DNA from: Alphaproteobacteria bacterium
GTDB taxonomy: Bacteria; Myxococcota_A; UBA796; CAJQPC01
NCBI GenBank assembly: GCA_020632795.1
Contig: JACKEV010000023.1
Location: 1-64,000, forward strand
DNA: 64,000 bases
Reading direction: 5' to 3'
Part shown: one piece after another, positions 1-11,065 of the stretch
Layout: the number at the start of each line of letters is the position of its first letter
How positions within the stretch are numbered: the first letter of the stretch is position 1
Translations under genes and position numbers: made by a program
The notes under the pieces: generated by a model
Databases searched by the model: none
Told to the model about the DNA's origin: nothing
What the model saw: only the letters and a program-made list of their open reading frames with translations

Positions 1-1389
1 GGTGCAGTTCGGCACGACGATCTCGGCCTGCCCGTCGCCGTCGACGTCGACGATGGGGGCGTACTCGGTCACCGTCCAGGAGCTGTGGTCGGGGGACTCC
101 AGCTTGATGGCGCCGTCGGTGCCGGAGAACACCCACACCCGGGTCTCGTCGGGGTAGACCGCCTCGGCTTGCCCGTCGCCCTCGAAGTCGAACACCGCCG
201 AGCCGGTGACCCCCGAGGAGCCGTCCTGGGAGGGCCGCCACCACAGCAGCGCGCCGTCGGTGTCGAAGACCGCGTACAGCGAGATGCCCGCGACGCCGAC
301 CTCGGGCTCGCCGTCGCCGTCATAGTCGGCGATGGTGGGGGGGCCGGCGGTCGTGGAGCTGTTGGGCAGGCTCTGCTGCCAGAGGATCGCGCCGTCGGTG
401 TCCAGCAGCCACACCCGGCCGTTGGCGGTGGCCACCACCTCGCCCTCACCGTCGCCGTCGAAGTCCCCCACCGCCGGGTAGCCGTCGGGCACGCTGGCCC
501 GCCACAGCTCGTTGCCGTCCGCGTCGAAAGCCGCGTTGCCGGTGATGATCTCCTCGACGCCGTCGCCGTCCAGGTCCACGGGGAAGGACAGGGACGAGTA
601 GGTGCCCGCCGAGCCGCGGCTGGTGGTGTTGCCCGGGCTGCGCACGGTGCCGTTGCTGTTCAGGACCACGGTGCCGACGATGACCTCCGGGGAGCCGTCG
701 CCGTCCATGTCCGAGATCGCCGGGTAGGGCGCGTAGGCGAGCACGGTCTGGGTGAAGGCCCGGGAGCGCCACTTCTCGGTGCCGTCGTGCTCGAAGGCGA
801 TGATCTCGTGGGCCAGGGTGGCCCCGACGATCTCCACGACGCCGTCGCCGTCGAGATCCCCGGCGGCCAGGCCCGCGGAGCCCTCGAGCTGGACGGACGC
901 CGTGAAGATCTCCCCGGAGCCGTCACCGTGCACCGCGCGCAGGTACCCCGCGCCGGTCCAGTTCGTGCCGGTGTAGGTGGTGAACAGCACGTCGGGGATG
1001 TCGTCGTCGTCGATGTCGCCGTCGCCGTTGTCGTCGGTGAGCGAGGCGACGATGGGCGTCATCATCACCTGGTCGTAGGCGGGCTGGGTCGAGAAGGTGG
1101 AGATGGACCACTCCACCACCGGGGTGAAGGTGCCGGTCTGGGGGATGACCTCGCAGGCCTCGACCACGTCGAGGTTCTGGGCCCCGAAGTAGAGGTCCTC
1201 ACAGCGCGGCACCTCCTCGCCGGTGTCGTCGGGCTCGGCGGTCTCGCCCGTGTCCTCGCAGTCAGGGATCTGCGGCGGGCACTCCGGCTCGGCGGTGTCG
1301 TCGAGGATCTGCGGGTTGTCCTTCTCCCCTCCGAGGTTGTACTCGGAGCAGGCGGCGAGCAGCAGCAGGGCGAGCGGGAGGCGGGGCAT
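1..1389 (-). CDS. FG-GAP/VCBS repeat lipoprotein (partial, 3' end outside window)
   Basis: The reading frame is open from an ATG at 1389 to the first base of the window, giving at least 463 residues. It starts MPRLPLALLLLAACSEYN, a lipoprotein signal with the acylated Cys at residue 14, followed by a low-complexity Asp/Thr/Gly/Glu linker typical of surface lipoproteins in this genome. The rest is a string of FG-GAP/VCBS repeats with calcium-loop cores such as DLDGDGVVEIV, DMDGDGSPEVI, DLDGDGVEEII and DFDGDGEGEVV, expected to build a beta-propeller outside the cell. The role is unknown; adhesion or surface display is an inference. The next upstream gene, the MopE-type lipoprotein, lies on the same strand 57 bp away. 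Confidence 0.85.
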   Translation of the reverse strand, partial: MPRLPLALLLLAACSEYNLGGEKDNPQILDDTAEPECPPQIPDCEDTGETAEPDDTGEEVPRCEDLYFGAQNLDVVEACEVIPQTGTFTPVVEWSISTFSTQPAYDQVMMTPIVASLTDDNGDGDIDDDDIPDVLFTTYTGTNWTGAGYLRAVHGDGSGEIFTASVQLEGSAGLAAGDLDGDGVVEIVGATLAHEIIAFEHDGTEKWRSRAFTQTVLAYAPYPAISDMDGDGSPEVIVGTVVLNSNGTVRSPGNTTSRGSAGTYSSLSFPVDLDGDGVEEIITGNAAFDADGNELWRASVPDGYPAVGDFDGDGEGEVVATANGRVWLLDTDGAILWQQSLPNSSTTAGPPTIADYDGDGEPEVGVAGISLYAVFDTDGALLWWRPSQDGSSGVTGSAVFDFEGDGQAEAVYPDETRVWVFSGTDGAIKLESPDHSSWTVTEYAPIVDVDGDGQAEIVVPNCT

Positions 1390-1446
1390 GGCTGGGCTCC
1401 GGCGAGGCAGGGACATCAGCATAGCCCCTGTCCATGGGGGGAACGG

Positions 1447-3649
1447 TCAAGGATCGCAGCGGGTGTCCACCACGGTCGCCGCGTCGGCGCTGCGCAGGCG
1501 GTGCTCGAAGCCCAGCACCGGGTTGACCGAGGGGTCCCAGTCCACGCAGGGCAGGCTGTCGGGCTCCTGGCGGGGGCCGTCCCCGCAGGAGAAGCCGATG
1601 ACCCCGTCGATCCGCCCGTCGCCCCAGGCCCAGGTCCGCGCCGCGCCGTCCCGGGTCAGGGTCAGGGTCGAGCTGAGCCGGGTGCCCGAGCCGTCGGCCA
1701 GGGGTACGGCGTCGTAGACCACGGTGACCGCGTCGGGCCGCTCCACGACGAAGACGCCGGTGGACCAGCCGTAGCCCGTCAGGAAGCGCCCCCCGCCGCG
1801 CCACTGCTCCGGGTCGAGGTCCACCCAGAAGGCCGAGGCGAAACCCGGGTAGTTCCTCAGCTCTCCCGGCAGCGGGGTGTCGTCGAAGGCCGAGCCCCGG
1901 TCCGCGACCGCGAAGCCGTCGGAGGACACCCCGATCGCGTCGTACACGAACCCGCAGAAGGCGTAGGGCGCCCCGCTCAGGTCCAGGGTGCGGAAGCCGG
2001 TGTCGCGCAGGCTGGAGATGGGCCAGGCGAAGTCGGGGTCGGCGCCGTCCACCGCGCCGTCGCAGTCGTTGTCGACCTCGTCCAGGCGGTCCTCAGGGGC
2101 GTCGGGGAAGACCGCGGGGTCGCCGTCGTCGCAGTCCCCTGCGCACACGCTGAAGCCGTCACCGTCGGCGTCCTGGGCGTCCGCGACGGCGCCGTCGTCC
2201 CCGGAGCAGTCCTGGTCGATGCCGTCGCCGCAGACCTCGACCGCGCCGGGGAAGACCGCGGGGTCGGTATCGTCGCAGTCCCCCGCGCAGCCCCGCACGC
2301 CGTCGCCGTCGCCGTCGACCTCGCCTGCCCCCAGTGCGCCGTCGCAGTCGTCGTCGACGCCGTCGCAGCGCTCTGTGGCGCCGGGGAAGACCGCGGGGTC
2401 GCCGTCGTCGCAGTCGGCGTCGCAGGGGCCGAAGCCGTCGCCGTCGCCGTCCTCATCCACCGCGCCGTCGCAGTCCTCGTCCAACCCGTCGCAGGTCTCC
2501 ACGGCGCCGGGGTTCCAGGCGGGCGCGGCGTCGTCGCAGTCCAGGGCGGGCGCGGGCAGGGCGTCGGCCAGCCCGTCGCTCAGCCAGTCGCCCGCGCAGG
2601 CCTCCCAGACCACGCCCCCGGTGCGCTCGGCCGCCGCCGCCAGCCGGGGGGAGGGCCGCGCGATGCCCAGCGCACCGCCGCAGCCCTCCCAGCCCCCCGC
2701 GATCGCGCTGACCGAGACGAAGGGCGCGTCCCCCATCCGGTCGAGCAGGGCGTCGAGGGCACCCGGGGAGTGGTCCTCCCGGGCGGTGAGGGCCAGGACG
2801 AGGCGGGCGGCGCCAGGGCGCCCGTCGGTCTCCAGGGCCTCGGCGGCGACCTCCAGTGGGCGCGGCCAGCCCTCGGCCGCCGCGACGTCGACGGCCGCAG
2901 CAAGGGCGGCGGCGGGGTCCTCGGTGGCCGGGGTGATGGGGTCGGCGACGGGTTCCGGGTCGTCGGCCCCCAGCACCAGGAGCCGGTAGTCCTGCCGGGC
3001 GTCGACCAGGGCCTCGATCAGGGCCTCGGCGTCGAAGGCCGCGCGCAGGGCGGCGCTCTCGTCCCCCGCGTCGAGGACCAGGACGAGGTCAAGCCGGCCG
3101 CCCGTGTCCGGGCAGCCCACCCAGCCGTCGCCGTCGCTGTCGCCGTTGTCGATGATGCGGTCGCAGTCGTCGTCGACGCCGTTGCAGACCTCCGCCGCGC
3201 CGGGGAAGACCGCGGGGTCGGCCTCATCGCAGTCCTCGCAGGCCAGGGCCCCGTCGCCGTCGGCGTCCAGCTCGCGCTCAGGCAGCACCCCGTCGCAGTC
3301 GCTGTCCAAGCCGTCGCAGACCTCGGGCGCGCCGGGGAAAATGGCCGGGTCGGTGTCGTCGCAGTCCTCGCAGACCTCGAAGCCGTCGCCGTCGCCGTCG
3401 CCGTTGTCGATGGCGAGGTCGCAGTCGTTGTCGAGGAGGTCGCAGATCTCCCGGGCCCCCGGGTAGACCGTGACGTTGCCGTCGTCGCAGTCCCCGCTGA
3501 CCGCGACGTAGCCGTCGGGCTGGAAGCAGGCGAGCAGGTGGCCCTCCTCGGCGCCCACCCCGTCGGCGTCGGCGTCGGGGTACCACAGGGTCTCGTCGCA
3601 GTCGGGATCCTTGCAGGCCGGGAAGGCCAGGAGCCCGATCAGGAGGGCG

Positions 3650-3663
<14 letters not shown>
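1447..3663 (-). CDS. MopE-type calcium-motif lipoprotein with an embedded VWA-like domain
   Basis: 738 residues. It starts MPLRDALLIGLLAFPAC, a lipoprotein signal with Cys17. Residues about 50-185 and 375-540 are repeats of the MopE-like metal-binding pattern (DGDGDG, CDD.DPA.FPGA.E.CDG.D.DCDG) known from myxobacterial and planctomycete surface proteins. Between the two blocks, residues about 190-370 look like a von Willebrand A fold (RLDLVLVLDAGDES..., RLVLALTAREDHSPGAL), but the MIDAS motif DxSxS is degraded to DAGDES. The last 200 residues form a separate extracellular domain with paired Cys. The start overlaps the end of the upstream ompA-like gene by 14 bp, so the two are probably co-translated. 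The function is inferred only as surface attachment or Ca2+-stabilised display. Confidence 0.85.
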
Positions 3664-5137
<1,474 letters not shown>

Positions 5138-5268
5138 ATTCCGTCCTCCAGGGGCCTGGAGGGTAGCCCGTGCGGTCGAAAAAAGGCAAGGCGATCGCCC
5201 GGACAGGTTTTGACCGACGCCTGGGTTATCCATCGCATGATGCCGTCCACCCCACCCGGAGTCCCACG

Positions 5269-5646
5269 ATGAAGGGCGTCCATGCAGCCACCCACTTCGC
5301 GCTCTCGTCCGATGAGCTCGACGTGCTCTACGACACCGCCGACCTCACCGGCCAGCCTGCGCTGCGGGTCGGTGACCACCTCTTCCGGGGCGCAGAGATC
5401 CGCGCCGTCGAGGGCGAGCTGGGCACCCAGCTCACCGTCACGCTGGAGTCCATCCCCGACCTCCGGGTCCGCACCTTCACGCTCTTCGTGCCCCTGGTGC
5501 AGGTCGAGCAGGGCGGCACCGCCGAGATCAACGTGCTGGGCGTGATCACCACCACCCACAGCACCCTGGCCGGCCCGCCGCTGGGCCAGGAGAAGACCTA
5601 CGAGCCCCTGGACCTCGCCGGGACCGCCCAGGTCACGCACAGCTGA
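5269..5646 (+). CDS. Hypothetical protein, 125 aa, beta-rich
   Basis: Starts MKGVHAATHFALSSDELDVL, with GGAG about 9 nt upstream of the ATG; an earlier in-frame start at 5170 would overlap the ompA promoter region. The protein has no signal peptide or membrane segment and alternates hydrophobic and charged residues in the manner of a beta sandwich. I do not recognise the family. It stands alone, divergent from the ompA unit, and ends just before a bidirectional terminator. Confidence 0.65.
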   Translation: MKGVHAATHFALSSDELDVLYDTADLTGQPALRVGDHLFRGAEIRAVEGELGTQLTVTLESIPDLRVRTFTLFVPLVQVEQGGTAEINVLGVITTTHSTLAGPPLGQEKTYEPLDLAGTAQVTHS

Positions 5647-5651
5647 GCGGG

Positions 5652-5688
5652 GTTCGTCAAAAGCGAACAGTGTTCGTTTTTGACGAAC
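5652..5688. terminator. Bidirectional intrinsic terminator
   Basis: An 18-base arm, GTTCGTCAAAAGCGAACA, is followed after one base by its near-perfect complement TGTTCGTTTTTGACGAAC (one G-T wobble). The inner hairpin ends in T5 on the + strand and, because the outer arm carries A4, in a T-run on the minus strand too. It sits between two convergent genes, 6 bp after the + stop codon and 10 bp before the minus one, and should stop transcription from both sides. Confidence 0.8.
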
Positions 5689-5698
5689 AGCCGACGAA

Positions 5699-6454
5699 TC
5701 AGCGGTTCCAACGCTGAAGATGGCGGAGCTGGAACGGACGATCCTCCCAGAGGCCCAGCCGGAGCCCCCCTCCGGCCTCCTCCAGCAGGACCAGCTCGGC
5801 GCCGACCTCGACCAGCCAGGCCGTGGCGCGCTGCTCGTCCAGCGCCGCATGGGGCAGCCAGGCGACCCGGACCCCTTGCTCCTCGGCGAGGCGCCAGGCT
5901 GCGGCCAGGACCTCGTCCCGCGGACCCGCCTCGACGGGACACTCGGGGTTGAGGCGGGCGCGCAGGTCGTCGGCCTCCGCGAAGGCTACAGACCGGGGAG
6001 CCCGCGGCGGCAGGCGAACCGGGCCGATCATCCCCGGGGGCAGCGGCGGGTCCGGCCGGGCGTCGAAGTCGAGCTGCTCGTCGACCCACGAGACGAGGTC
6101 CGGCGCCAGCTCGTACAGCTCGGCGACGTCGTCCCGGTGGACCCAGAGGGCCAGCCCGAGCCGGCGGGTGCGCAGCCAGTCCCGGCGGCGGTTGAGGCCG
6201 CGCAGGACCTCGCGGCGCGCATCCGCGGTCAGGAGGGGCAGGCCGGAGGCGAAGGCGTTGGCGCCGGGAGGGAGGTCGAAGGGGTCCTCGTCCGCGAGGA
6301 GATCGACGAGCTGAGGGTCGCCCCGCGACAGGCCCAGCAGGAGTTGGCCGCTGACGGCGAGCCGGCGGCTGTGCGCCAGGAGGATCGTGGGCAGGCCGGT
6401 CCGTGGAGCTGCGTCAGCGAAGCTCTCGGGGTGTCCCACCAGGAACCCCATCAC
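5699..6454 (-). CDS. Short partner of the adjacent P-loop ATPase, inactive-STAND-like
   Basis: 251 residues from a GTG at 6454 that overlaps the stop of the upstream ATPase (GTGA); an ATG one codon later is an alternative. There is no Walker A motif. The central part, LNRRRDWLRTRRLGLALWVH followed by APDLVSWVD, resembles a pattern I associate with short inactive STAND-like proteins and the N-terminal parts of NACHT/TPR conflict proteins. The C-terminal part is Trp/Leu/Glu rich. The pair is inferred to be a sensor or adaptor plus NTPase module, possibly for anti-phage or stress signalling. The family assignment is from memory of the pattern and is tentative. Confidence 0.6.
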   Translation of the reverse strand: MMGFLVGHPESFADAAPRTGLPTILLAHSRRLAVSGQLLLGLSRGDPQLVDLLADEDPFDLPPGANAFASGLPLLTADARREVLRGLNRRRDWLRTRRLGLALWVHRDDVAELYELAPDLVSWVDEQLDFDARPDPPLPPGMIGPVRLPPRAPRSVAFAEADDLRARLNPECPVEAGPRDEVLAAAWRLAEEQGVRVAWLPHAALDEQRATAWLVEVGAELVLLEEAGGGLRLGLWEDRPFQLRHLQRWNR

Positions 6455-7731
6455 CAGCCCCGGTCAGGATACCGGTGCCGCAGGAAGCGCAGCACCAGCG
6501 GGGTTGGCCGGTACCACGGGAAGCCGTTCGCGTAGCAGTGCGCGAGGTTGCCGAACAGGAGCGCCTCGCCCTCGGGGCCGCCGGGCGCATCCCGGGTCTC
6601 CCAGCAGCGCAGCAGCGGCTCGTGGTGCTCGGGGCGGAGCCGCTCCAGGGTGCGGCGCTCCTGCGCCGAGATGGCGTAGGACACCTCCTCGGCGGTGAGC
6701 GCCTCGCGCTCGGGGTGACGGACCACGCCGCGACGAACGGCGGCCTCCACTATGCGGATCAGGCTGCGGGTGATGCCGCCGCTGGCCGCGATCAGCTCGT
6801 CCGCGATGCCTCCCGGCGTCAGGCCACCCTCGAAGACCTGCTCGGGCGTGAGGCCGGCGGCGTGGACGCGGCGGCGCAGCACCTCCCGCATCGACACGAG
6901 GCCTTCTGGGTTCTCGGCGCCGTCCGGCTCCGGCTGGAACACGCAGAAGTTCCCCAGCACCAGGAGCTGGAACCAGGCGTCGCTCGCCTGCCCCATCAGG
7001 CCGTGCCGAAGGGCGATGGGCGCGGCGTAGATCACGGAGGCTTCGGCGAGGGCCAGGATGCCGGAGCCGAACACCTCCTCGATGCGGTCGGGCTCGTCCA
7101 GCTTGTCCAGCCCGTCGACGAACAGGGTGATCGGCGCGCCCCCGCGGGATCGTCGGCCGAGGGTGAGGCAGCGGTTCACCGTCCCCGCGAGCCGGAGGAC
7201 CGCCGGATCGTTGACCTCCAGAGCGCGACCGTGGCCGGGCAGGGCGAGAGGGGGAGCCTCCGAAGGGGGCATCTCGCCGATGATCTGCGGCCGCAGATCC
7301 CGGACGAGCGCGTCGACCTGAACCCGGGTGGAGGTGGCGTCGATGATGTCCTCGTAGGCGTATGCCAGGTCCTCGCGCTCCCGGGGCGCATCCAGCCCCT
7401 TGGCGGCGGCGAGGTGCAACCCCATGACGCCGATGAGGAACAGCACCTGCGGCGCGGAGAGCGCCTGGGGGACACACTGGTCCTCGAGGCGAAGCAGGGC
7501 GACCACCGCGTCGTGATCCAGCGCCCCCGCGCGGCTGGCCAGCCGCCGCAGCTCGGTGCTCTTCCCGCTGCCCGTCGCCCCGCAGAGCAGGCCGTGCACG
7601 ACCCCACCCAACCCCAGCGCCTCGTCGAACTCGTCGTCAGTGTTGTCGTGGCGGGGGACGTAGAGCGCCACCTCAGCGGGACGCTTGTGATCCAGCCAGG
7701 GCAGAAGCTCCAGCGCCCGCGCTCTCAGCAT
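6451..7731 (-). CDS. P-loop ATPase, STAND/AAA-like
   Basis: 426 residues, with a good ribosome site (GAGGTGG) 6 nt before the ATG. Walker A is GATGSGKST at residues 51-59 and Walker B is ITLFVDGLDKLD near residue 200, so ATP binding and hydrolysis are expected. The region after Walker B carries helical sensor-type segments, and the C-terminal 120 residues look like a winged-helix plus helical tail (AASGGITRSLIRIVEAAVRR). There is no helicase, ABC or MoxR signature. It overlaps the downstream 251-residue protein by 4 bp and starts 18 bp after the FHA gene stops, so the three are probably one transcript. A conflict-type NTPase is the best guess. Confidence 0.75.
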   Translation of the reverse strand: MLRARALELLPWLDHKRPAEVALYVPRHDNTDDEFDEALGLGGVVHGLLCGATGSGKSTELRRLASRAGALDHDAVVALLRLEDQCVPQALSAPQVLFLIGVMGLHLAAAKGLDAPREREDLAYAYEDIIDATSTRVQVDALVRDLRPQIIGEMPPSEAPPLALPGHGRALEVNDPAVLRLAGTVNRCLTLGRRSRGGAPITLFVDGLDKLDEPDRIEEVFGSGILALAEASVIYAAPIALRHGLMGQASDAWFQLLVLGNFCVFQPEPDGAENPEGLVSMREVLRRRVHAAGLTPEQVFEGGLTPGGIADELIAASGGITRSLIRIVEAAVRRGVVRHPEREALTAEEVSYAISAQERRTLERLRPEHHEPLLRCWETRDAPGGPEGEALLFGNLAHCYANGFPWYRPTPLVLRFLRHRYPDRGW

Positions 7732-7748
7732 CGCGCCACCTCAGAGGC

Positions 7749-10700
7749 CTACGACCCCTCCGTGAACCGGAACAGCGACTTCTCGATGAGCACGTAGTCG
7801 CCGGGCAGCAGGACCACGGGGCGGCCGTCCTCGGGCACGGTCTGGAAGGGGCCGTCGTCGCCCTGGCGCACGAAGAAGGGCAGGAAGCTGCCGTCGGCCT
7901 GGCGATAGCTGCGGATGTAGTTGGTCAGGGTCAGCTCGCCGCCCTGGTAGGTGCCCTCGCAGCGGATCGGGCCCAGGCGGACCTTGCGCTTGGCCTTGAG
8001 GGGGAACCCGATGGTGAACAGCGCCTGGGACATGCGGTCGCTGTGGTCGATGGCCAGGAGCTGGGCGCGGGGATCCGGCAGGGTGACGCTGGGGTCCAGG
8101 CGCAGGACGATGGAGAAGTCCTCGTCGCCGTCGGCGTCGCGGCGGATGATCTCGAACTCGACCTTGTCGATGTCGAGGGTGTTGCGCTTGTCCTCACCCT
8201 CGACCCGCATGCGGGCCTCGTCCGGGTCCAGGAGCTGGGCCTTGCCCCGGTTGTTCCGCACCTTGAGCCGGAAGTACTCCGTGGCGTGGAAGAGCTGGTG
8301 AGGCTCGGCGCGGGACTCGGGGATGATGACCGCGCACTCGTTGTAGTTGCCGACGGTGGCCTCGCCGGAGATCGCCCAGCCGAGCTGCAGCAGGCGCGCG
8401 GGGCGGGCCAGCTCGAGCTGCCAGCGCTGTTCGTGCACCACCGCGATGATGTCGTCCTCTTCGTCGTCGAAGGGGTCTTCGGTGGGCGGCGCGTTGGCCG
8501 GCGTGGGCGGGGTCGAATCCCGGGCCACCGGCTCGTGGGCGGGCTCGACCGCCTTGAGGGGCGAGATCGGGGAGATCGGGGGCGTGGGGTCGGGCTTGCG
8601 GCGCGGGGCGGCTGCGCCGCGCTGGGGCGCGGGGACCTTGGGGAGGCCGCCCAGGATGGAGTCGAAGCCGGGGCGCCCGATCTTGGGGGGCGCGGGCGGC
8701 GGCCCCCGCTCCCCCAGCCCGGCGGCCGGGGGTGGCTCGTCGTCGTCCACGAAGGGCTTGCGGCCGCGCGCCTCCAGGGCCGCGTCCAGGGTGCTCTGTC
8801 GCGGGTCCGGCGGTGCGGGCGGCTCGTCGTCATCGGGGGGCACGGTGGCCGGCGAGGCGCCGAGGGGGTCGTCGTCGGTGCGGGCCAGCGGGGTGCCCAT
8901 GACCCGACCCAGGCGCTCCCGGGGGCCCAGCGGGCGCTGCGGCGGGGTGTCCTCGTCGAAGTCGGAGTCCAGGGCCCGGGCCAGGCTGTCGGCGGTGAGC
9001 TTGCGCGCGGCGGGCGTGGGCTCCGGCTGCGGGGTGGCCTGGCGGTCCTCCGCGGTGGGGGGCGGAGCCAGGGAGGCCGTGCCGAAGGCGCCCGGCGGCG
9101 GGAAGCCCACCTGGAAGAGGCAGTTGCCGGCCAGCAGGTCGTCGCCGTGCTGCAGCTCGATCCGGGCCGCACCGGCCTGCTTGGTGGGGTAGAGGGGCAG
9201 CAGCTCGTCGCCCCGGCGCACGTAGGTGAAGCAGTGCCGGGCGATGGAGTTGACGGCCGGGGTGTCCCCGCGCAGGTCGACCTCGGTGTGCTCGGAGGCG
9301 ACCATGATGGAGTCGGTGTAGAACCGGCTCTTGGGGATCTCGCCGGAGCGGGCCCGGATGGTGGTGCCGTGGGCCGCCGCGTCCAGCCACACGATGTTCT
9401 CGTTGTGGGGCTCGTCGGGGAGCTGCACCTTGCAGCGGCGGTCCCGGCCGATGCGGTAGCGCCCCCCGAACACCATGTGGGTGGAGGACGCCGGGCGCAG
9501 GATCTCGCCCAGGTAGGGCCAGCCGTCCATGCGGATCCGGGAGAGGTCGTTGTACTCCAGCGCGTGGGGGCCGATCTTGAGCAGGGTGCGGTCGTAGAGG
9601 GACAGCGGGGTGTTGAGGTCGACCATGAAGCCGTTGACGGTGACCTCGGGCTTGTGCACCACCAGCTTCACCGCGTCGCCCCGCACCTGGAAGGTGGCGG
9701 CCGGGTCGTTGGCGTGGGTGCTGACCGTGCCGTTGCTGGCGACGTAGACGTCATAGCCCTGCATGAACTTCCGGAAGTGCACCTTCTGGAGCAGCGCGCC
9801 GCGCTCCTTGAGGGTGAAGATGCGCTCCTGGACGGTGTCGGGCACGATGGTCTTCTGCCCGAACATCGAGGCGGTGGACGGCCGGCTGGAGAGGCGGTCG
9901 GGGGGACCCGGGCGGGCCGGGGGCCGGGTCGGGGGGTCCAGCTCGAGGTCCGGGATGTCGGTCTCGGCGGGCTCCAGCGGAAGTGGGGCCAGGCGGCGGG
10001 GCTCGTCCGGCGGGGCGGAGTGGGCCTCGCTGACCACCGAGTCCATCAGGGCCATCACGATGTAGGCGACGACCGAGCCCCCGACCTCGGAGATGGTGAG
10101 GACCGACACGCCCTCGTTCTCGTCCGAGCTGACCTCGTAGCGGTCCTGCAGGTCGGGGTTGATGATGTGGACGATGTTGCCGTCCAGGAACTGCTGGACG
10201 CGGTAGAGCGCCGGCTCGCTGAGGGCGGGGTGGGAGAAGTTGTCCAGCCAGTGGTCGCCGATGGTGAACTGGACCTGGTCGGAGTACAGGCGCCCGACCT
10301 CGCGGTAGCCGTCCCAGACGCCCGGGACGTTGAGGTGGATCGCGATCACCGGCCGGGAGCCGGGCAGCGGGCCGGTGTAGAGGTTCGGCGGCAGCCCGGT
10401 GACGAACTCGCCCTTGATGAGGCCCAGGGAGACGCCGCCCATCTCGGGCCCGCCGTCCTGGATGATGCGGAACCGGGCGCCCCGCGAGCTGAACAGGAGC
10501 TGGTAGCCCTCCTCGCGGCAGAAGTTCTCGACCTCGGCGGTCAGGATGCGGGCGGCGGTGTCCTTCCAGGGCTCGGCGACCTGGTTGAAGGTGCGGCGGT
10601 AGTCGGCCTCGTTGATGACGACGAGGATGTCGGTGAAGTCGGCCTGGCCGGCCTCCTTCTGGGTGAGCAGGTGCTCGCGCAGGCCCGACCGGCGGCGCGC

Positions 10701-10886
10701 CCCGGTCTGCGAGGACCACAGCAGGAAGGGGTCCTCGATGATGTCGTCGCCGGACTCATGGCGCCGCAGCCGGCTGTTGAAGTAGGCGTCCCTCGGATCC
10801 AGAGACAGCTCATCGGCGTCACCGGAGAGGCCCTTGGCCGGGCCGGCGTTGAAGAGTCTCGAGATCCAGTCGGAGAATTGCGCCAT
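7749..10886 (-). CDS. Large FHA-domain protein
   Basis: 1045 residues, cytoplasmic, no signal peptide. Residues 1-290 are a globular N-terminal domain. An FHA-like forkhead fold follows, with the typical start YRIGRDRRCKVQLPDEPHNE near residue 480 (Gly-Arg plus the downstream Asn that contact phosphothreonine in this family). Residues about 620-780 are a Pro/Asp-rich disordered linker. The last 260 residues contain a second beta-rich region ending in LLPGDYVLIEKSLFRF, which may be another FHA-like domain. It should read phosphothreonine signals from Ser/Thr kinases, which are abundant in Myxococcota; no kinase gene lies in this window. It heads the unit with the downstream ATPase. Confidence 0.75.
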   Translation of the reverse strand: MAQFSDWISRLFNAGPAKGLSGDADELSLDPRDAYFNSRLRRHESGDDIIEDPFLLWSSQTGARRRSGLREHLLTQKEAGQADFTDILVVINEADYRRTFNQVAEPWKDTAARILTAEVENFCREEGYQLLFSSRGARFRIIQDGGPEMGGVSLGLIKGEFVTGLPPNLYTGPLPGSRPVIAIHLNVPGVWDGYREVGRLYSDQVQFTIGDHWLDNFSHPALSEPALYRVQQFLDGNIVHIINPDLQDRYEVSSDENEGVSVLTISEVGGSVVAYIVMALMDSVVSEAHSAPPDEPRRLAPLPLEPAETDIPDLELDPPTRPPARPGPPDRLSSRPSTASMFGQKTIVPDTVQERIFTLKERGALLQKVHFRKFMQGYDVYVASNGTVSTHANDPAATFQVRGDAVKLVVHKPEVTVNGFMVDLNTPLSLYDRTLLKIGPHALEYNDLSRIRMDGWPYLGEILRPASSTHMVFGGRYRIGRDRRCKVQLPDEPHNENIVWLDAAAHGTTIRARSGEIPKSRFYTDSIMVASEHTEVDLRGDTPAVNSIARHCFTYVRRGDELLPLYPTKQAGAARIELQHGDDLLAGNCLFQVGFPPPGAFGTASLAPPPTAEDRQATPQPEPTPAARKLTADSLARALDSDFDEDTPPQRPLGPRERLGRVMGTPLARTDDDPLGASPATVPPDDDEPPAPPDPRQSTLDAALEARGRKPFVDDDEPPPAAGLGERGPPPAPPKIGRPGFDSILGGLPKVPAPQRGAAAPRRKPDPTPPISPISPLKAVEPAHEPVARDSTPPTPANAPPTEDPFDDEEDDIIAVVHEQRWQLELARPARLLQLGWAISGEATVGNYNECAVIIPESRAEPHQLFHATEYFRLKVRNNRGKAQLLDPDEARMRVEGEDKRNTLDIDKVEFEIIRRDADGDEDFSIVLRLDPSVTLPDPRAQLLAIDHSDRMSQALFTIGFPLKAKRKVRLGPIRCEGTYQGGELTLTNYIRSYRQADGSFLPFFVRQGDDGPFQTVPEDGRPVVLLPGDYVLIEKSLFRFTEGS

Positions 10887-11065
10887 GCGGGATGCCTGTG
10901 GTCCGGGATCACCTGAGCGAGGCGACCCGGTCGATGTGTAGCCTATTCAAAGCGATTGCCCGGGTAAAGCGGGCGCCAATGTATCGCCCTGCGGCCATCC
11001 CGGCCCGCTCGCTTGATCGGGGTCCTCACACGAGGTACGTCCCTCTGTCTCATGGAGGACCGAAC
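10887..11065. promoter_or_regulatory. Divergent promoter region
   Basis: 179 bp between two divergent starts. On the minus strand TTTACC (10963-10968) and TAGGCT (10940-10945) are separated by 17 bp and lie about 50 bp upstream of the FHA gene, a passable housekeeping-sigma promoter. On the + strand TTGCCC (10956-10961) and TGTATC (10980-10985) are a weaker candidate with an 18-bp spacer. The two overlap, so the genes may compete for polymerase. Read by eye only. Confidence 0.3.
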
